The notes under the pieces: model-generated
Databases searched by the model: none
What the model saw: only the letters and a program-made list of their open reading frames with translations
Told to the model about the DNA's origin: nothing
In this document: one piece after another, positions 60,671 through 64,000 of the stretch
How positions within the stretch are numbered: the stretch's first letter is position 1
Layout of the letters: each line of letters begins with the position of its first letter
Assembly: GCA_001627865.1 (NCBI GenBank)
Contig: LUQO01000005.1
Coordinates: 62,001 to 126,000, forward strand
Source of the DNA: SAR324 cluster bacterium REDSEA-S27_B3
GTDB lineage: Bacteria; SAR324; NAC60-12
DNA: 64,000 nucleotides
Direction: 5' to 3'
Position numbers and translations under genes: made by a program

Positions 60671-62158
60671 TTAATCCTTCATCGAAAATGACACGGCCCT
60701 GTATACGCCTGTTAATAAAGTTAATAAGCCCGCTACTATTAATAACAGACAAATCGGCCGTGATAAATATTCCACTATGTCATAATGCACCATTTGCATT
60801 CCCTGGGCAAAATTCTGTTCACCAATCTTGCCTAAAATTATACCAAGTACAATTCCAGGTATCGAATAACCAGATCTTCTTAACAAAAACCCTATAATAC
60901 CTGCACCAAACATGATCATCACATCAAGCACCAATCCTCTTCCAATATAAGAACCTATACTTGAAAGCAATAATATCATTGGCGCTAAAAACTGAAAGGG
61001 GATTTTTAGCAGATACAAGATAGTCTTTGTCTCAATTAAACCAATAAAGAGAATTGATAAATTTGCATAAAACATCGCTGAAAAAACTATCCAGATTAAA
61101 TCAGGTGAATTATAAAATACCATTGGTCCTGGTTCCAGATCATGCATCTGGAATACTCCAACCATCAGTGCCGTCATGGCTCCACCAGGAAGTCCGAGTG
61201 CCAGTAATGGTATCATGGCTGCGCCTGTTGCAGCATTATTAGCAGTTTCTGATGAAATAACTCCTTCCAGTTTTCCTTTGCCAAACTCTTCTTTGTTCTT
61301 GGACCAGCGTACTGCTTCGCCATAACCCATAAATGCCGCAAGTGTTGCACCTATTCCTGGAAGTATACCGCAAAAGAAACCAACCAGAATTGATCTGACT
61401 ACCGCGATTTTATTGATCCAAAGTTCTAAAATAGTAGGAAAATCAAAACTCAGTTCAGGAGCTACAAATTTTCCTATAGCTTTTTTTTCTGCCTGTACAA
61501 ATATTTCAGAGACAGCAAAGAAACCTAAAATTGCTGGTACGAACGCAATGCCGGCAGCAAGGTCGGCAAAACCGAAATTGTAGCGATTGATCCCACCCAC
61601 TGGGTCCTGACCGATTGTGGCAATTAGTAATCCGCATAATACGGAGATCCAGCCTTTCCAGATTGTTCTTCCTCCTACTGAAGAAGCCACTGCCAGACCA
61701 AAAAAAACCAGTGCAAAAATTTCGGGTGGTCCAATATTGGAAATCGCCCAGTTTGCCAGTGGTTCAGTGGCTGCCATCATTACTACTGCAGAACTAACTC
61801 CACCAATTGCGGAACACAAAACTGCAGCTCCAACAGCTTTCCCTGACTGACCGTTACGAGTCATGGGGTATCCGTCGAATGAGGTTGGGGCATTTTCCGG
61901 CGCACCTGGGATATTGAACAGAATTGCCGTGATTGCTCCACCATAAGTGCCTGTACAGTAAATCACCGCAAAAAGCATAACACCTTGAGCTGGATCAAAA
62001 TTAGCCGTGAATGGTAGCAAAATGGCAGCTAGTGTCAGCATGCTGACCCCGGGAATAGCGCCAAATAACATGCCGCCGATTACTCCAAAAATAAAGATTC
62101 CAATGGAAAAAGGATCTCCAAACAGAGCAACACTTCCGGCAATAAAGTTATCAATCAT
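60671..62158 (-). CDS. tctA: Tripartite tricarboxylate transporter large permease TctA
   Basis: 495 residues, about twelve helices. GAIPGVSMLTLAAILLPFT near 33 and FNIPGAPENAPTSFDGYPMTR near 83 are TctA signatures; GILPGIGATLAAFMGYGEAVRW lies near 263. It forms the secondary, sodium- or proton-driven transporter with TctB and the periplasmic binding protein TctC, taking up di- or tricarboxylates or aromatic acids. The order C-B-A on one strand is standard. Confidence 0.94.
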   Translation of the reverse strand: MIDNFIAGSVALFGDPFSIGIFIFGVIGGMLFGAIPGVSMLTLAAILLPFTANFDPAQGVMLFAVIYCTGTYGGAITAILFNIPGAPENAPTSFDGYPMTRNGQSGKAVGAAVLCSAIGGVSSAVVMMAATEPLANWAISNIGPPEIFALVFFGLAVASSVGGRTIWKGWISVLCGLLIATIGQDPVGGINRYNFGFADLAAGIAFVPAILGFFAVSEIFVQAEKKAIGKFVAPELSFDFPTILELWINKIAVVRSILVGFFCGILPGIGATLAAFMGYGEAVRWSKNKEEFGKGKLEGVISSETANNAATGAAMIPLLALGLPGGAMTALMVGVFQMHDLEPGPMVFYNSPDLIWIVFSAMFYANLSILFIGLIETKTILYLLKIPFQFLAPMILLLSSIGSYIGRGLVLDVMIMFGAGIIGFLLRRSGYSIPGIVLGIILGKIGEQNFAQGMQMVHYDIVEYLSRPICLLLIVAGLLTLLTGVYRAVSFSMKD

Positions 62159-62167
62159 AAATTTGGA

Positions 62168-62731
62168 TTAAAAACTAAAGGATTGATGCAACTTGGTGTT
62201 CAGTGTCAGCATGAGAGCGCTGAAATCATAGAATGGTGAAACATTGCCTTGCGGCAGCGGGGCGTTCAGCAAAACCATGAAGAGCAAGATAATCAGGAAA
62301 TAAATAAATACTGTATTTGCTAATATCCATTTTATCCTTTTTTCTCCCAGGAGCATTATCACGAAGGCAATAAAAAACGGTGTGGCAGAATAAAAACCCA
62401 CCGGCTTGAGAGACAATGCGTAAAGAAACGGAAGCATTAAGATCGCAATCAGTTTCTGGGCAGAACGAAAACTGTTATACTTTATATCTTCATCATCGTC
62501 AGTTATACCTATTCGTCCTTTTTGTGCTTCAGATCCTTTTTTGTAAAGCTGAAGAAAATTACCAAGCACAACAGCCAACAGTATGGCCAAAATTACTCTT
62601 GGCCATCCAGTAGCACCGAAAATATATATTTCAATCTCCTGGTTAAACTCGAATGAAAAACCAAAAAAGACCGCGACAATGACTATCCAGACACAGGTCT
62701 CAACAATATGAGAAGTCTTTAACTTACTCAT
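62168..62731 (-). CDS. tctB: Tripartite tricarboxylate transporter small permease TctB
   Basis: 187 residues with about four helices (VETCVWIVIVAVFFGFSFEF; WPRVILAILLAVVLGNFLQLY; then PFFIAFVIMLLGEKRI). Size and topology match TctB; the internal loop is charged and longer than usual. It lies 9 bases before tctA and downstream of tctC on the same strand. Confidence 0.85.
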   Translation of the reverse strand: MSKLKTSHIVETCVWIVIVAVFFGFSFEFNQEIEIYIFGATGWPRVILAILLAVVLGNFLQLYKKGSEAQKGRIGITDDDEDIKYNSFRSAQKLIAILMLPFLYALSLKPVGFYSATPFFIAFVIMLLGEKRIKWILANTVFIYFLIILLFMVLLNAPLPQGNVSPFYDFSALMLTLNTKLHQSFSF

Positions 62732-62760
62732 TTCAATACACTAATTTATTAATTAGGAAT

Positions 62761-62787
62761 AGTGTCCGGAAGAAAACTCCGGACACT
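62761..62787 (-). promoter_or_regulatory. Intercistronic hairpin between tctC and tctB
   Basis: AGTGTCCGGA (62761-62770) and TCCGGACACT (62778-62787) form a perfect 10-bp stem with a 7-base loop and no U-tract. Such a hairpin 3' of a binding-protein gene typically protects its mRNA and lowers permease expression relative to it. Confidence 0.55.
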
Positions 62788-62828
62788 AATTAGAAATGTT
62801 GTTTCAGAACAATATATTCAGATTGTAA

Positions 62829-63863
62829 TTATTTTACATCAAGACCCATTGCTTTATATACATCTCTGTATTGAGCAATGGAACCCCTAATTAGTTCTCT
62901 GGCACCAGCGGTATCCCTGTAACTATCTATCACAGTCATGAATTTGGATTCATTGAATTTCTGATAGCTGTCCTGGCAATATCCTCGCTGAAATGCCCAT
63001 TGAAGCCATTTCACACGATCAGCCGGTGCATTAGCGTGTACGTAAAATCCTCTGAAACGTAGAAGCGGCTCAAAAGTCATTCCCATTTCCCTGTGACTAG
63101 GAACATCTGCAAAGACGGATGGTCGTTCATTAAAAATGGTCAGGATCGGCTTGAATTTGCCTGCATCAAGAAACTTTCTGACATCACCTGGCTGCTCAAA
63201 TAGAGCATCAACCTGACCGCCCAGAAGCGAACCATAACGAGGTGCACCCTTATCAAAGGATATCTGCTGTATTTTCAATCCCGCAGCTTCTGTAATGAAT
63301 TTCATCGTTACACGCTCCATCGAACCTTCTTTAGATACGTTGGCGATGGTTGACTTGCCGTTTTGAGCTTTGACCCATTTAACATATGATTGCCAGTCAT
63401 TGTAGCGAGTTTCATTTGTACGGATATAAATCTGCGAAAATGTAACTTGTGAGATAACCAGCGGTATCAAGTCAACTGCCGGGTTTGGTCTGCTTGAATC
63501 CAAAGCATGTGCAGATGAAGCATCATCAATATGCTCCAGCACCGTATAACCGTCTGCGGGAGCAGACATATATGCTGTCATTCCAACGGTTCCTGAACCA
63601 CCTGGTTTGTGGTCACGGTTAATGCTTACACCGCTATGACCGGTCACAGCTTCTGCCATGGCAGCTGCTATCTGTCCTGAACCTCCAGCAGGTCCATAAG
63701 GGACAATCATGGTTAACGCACGACTGGGAAACCCTGAAGGTTTAGCCATGCTTGTCTGTTTGTTTTTGCATTCGAATGCAGCACTGGCAGTACCGGCCAT
63801 GAAAAAGCTCAGTGCTGTTGCAAATCCAAAAGCAGCTATTTTATTAAAATATCCTGTTTTCAT
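62829..63863 (-). CDS. tctC: Tripartite tricarboxylate transporter periplasmic binding protein TctC
   Basis: 344 residues from ATG 63863, chosen for its AAGGAG 5 bases upstream rather than the ORF start at 63905. The N-terminal KIAAFGFATALSFFMAGTASA is a Sec signal peptide with cleavage after ASA. PSRALTMIVPYGPAGGSGQIA near 55 and GGSGTVGMTAYMSAPADGYT near 100 are TctC (Bug family) motifs. It binds the carboxylate in the periplasm and delivers it to TctAB. The preferred ligand cannot be read; aromatic or tricarboxylic acids are both possible, and the box genes nearby make an aromatic acid attractive. Confidence 0.93.
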   Translation of the reverse strand: MKTGYFNKIAAFGFATALSFFMAGTASAAFECKNKQTSMAKPSGFPSRALTMIVPYGPAGGSGQIAAAMAEAVTGHSGVSINRDHKPGGSGTVGMTAYMSAPADGYTVLEHIDDASSAHALDSSRPNPAVDLIPLVISQVTFSQIYIRTNETRYNDWQSYVKWVKAQNGKSTIANVSKEGSMERVTMKFITEAAGLKIQQISFDKGAPRYGSLLGGQVDALFEQPGDVRKFLDAGKFKPILTIFNERPSVFADVPSHREMGMTFEPLLRFRGFYVHANAPADRVKWLQWAFQRGYCQDSYQKFNESKFMTVIDSYRDTAGARELIRGSIAQYRDVYKAMGLDVK

Positions 63864-64000
63864 TTTGTCTCCTTTTAAAATTAACAAGATAGAAATAATC
63901 TTCACTTCATTGCGAAGATTAACGTGGAAATATAGCTTATTTAATAATTATGTCAAGTACAAAAATATAAAATAACAAATTCCTTAAAATCTCATGCTTA

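Noticed and set aside
1-64000. CRISPR arrays, rRNA or tRNA genes, prophage structural genes
   Set aside because: No regularly spaced direct repeats, no RNA gene patterns and no phage proteins were seen.

Overview
The window is a chromosome segment from a moderately AT-rich, probably marine proteobacterium. It carries clustered methylated-amine catabolism, a tripartite tricarboxylate transporter (TctABC), genes for aerobic benzoyl-CoA (box) degradation and an integron remnant. This gene mix would fit SAR324-like or related uncultured marine lineages, but the assignment is an inference and no rRNA or other marker gene is present. Several genes appear to start with TTG.

Layout. 1-6.5 kb: the end of a MetF-type reductase, a 2Fe-2S/ASKHA corrinoid activator, an MttB-family methyltransferase without pyrrolysine, and an overlapping dimethylglycine dehydrogenase-like flavoprotein. 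6.6-11.1 kb: an accessory island. It contains an acetyltransferase and a degraded integron: a frameshifted intI on the plus strand, with minus-strand cassettes for BrnT/BrnA, a CDF metal transporter and a small glycine-zipper protein, separated by attC-like sites. A class IV aminotransferase fragment and a VapBC-type toxin-antitoxin pair follow. 11.3-19 kb: a TauD-type dioxygenase, a YihY membrane protein, an HxlR regulator divergent from DsrE-MAPEG-MFS genes, choline dehydrogenase and an Asp/Glu racemase-family enzyme. 19-19.8 kb is the only long non-coding stretch; it holds a palindromic repeat, an orphan terminator and a possible sigma-54 promoter.

19.8-44.7 kb is a long plus-strand one-carbon and methylamine block. 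It holds a second MttB/dehydrogenase pair, one corrinoid protein, a DUF1638 protein, a small PF13769 protein and a methyl-THF:corrinoid methyltransferase. Serine dehydratase, an EamA exporter, formate-THF ligase, FolB and a tRNA deacylase come next. The block ends with a split sarcosine oxidase set interleaved with an aminotransferase and an acetyltransferase, then EtfBA and a third dehydrogenase with a damaged 3' end. 44.7-54.6 kb, minus strand: an extradiol dioxygenase, a methyltransferase, a molybdopterin oxidoreductase, pterin carbinolamine dehydratase, DUF1643, AlkB, benzoate-CoA ligase, BoxB and BoxC. 54.7-64 kb: MtaB, an endonuclease/phosphatase-family protein, a lipoprotein, an unknown protein, SucD, an MFS transporter and TctABC.

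How the genes may work together (inference). Choline is oxidised by BetA. A quaternary amine such as glycine betaine is demethylated by MttB through the corrinoid protein, and the methyl group passes to tetrahydrofolate by the pterin-binding methyltransferase. Dimethylglycine and sarcosine dehydrogenases/oxidases then remove further methyl groups as methylene-THF, with electrons going to ETF. MetF and Fhs interconvert the one-carbon units, the 2Fe-2S/ASKHA protein repairs oxidised corrinoid, and serine made from glycine and methylene-THF is deaminated to pyruvate by serine dehydratase. Betaine aldehyde dehydrogenase, GlyA and any ETF dehydrogenase would have to lie elsewhere.
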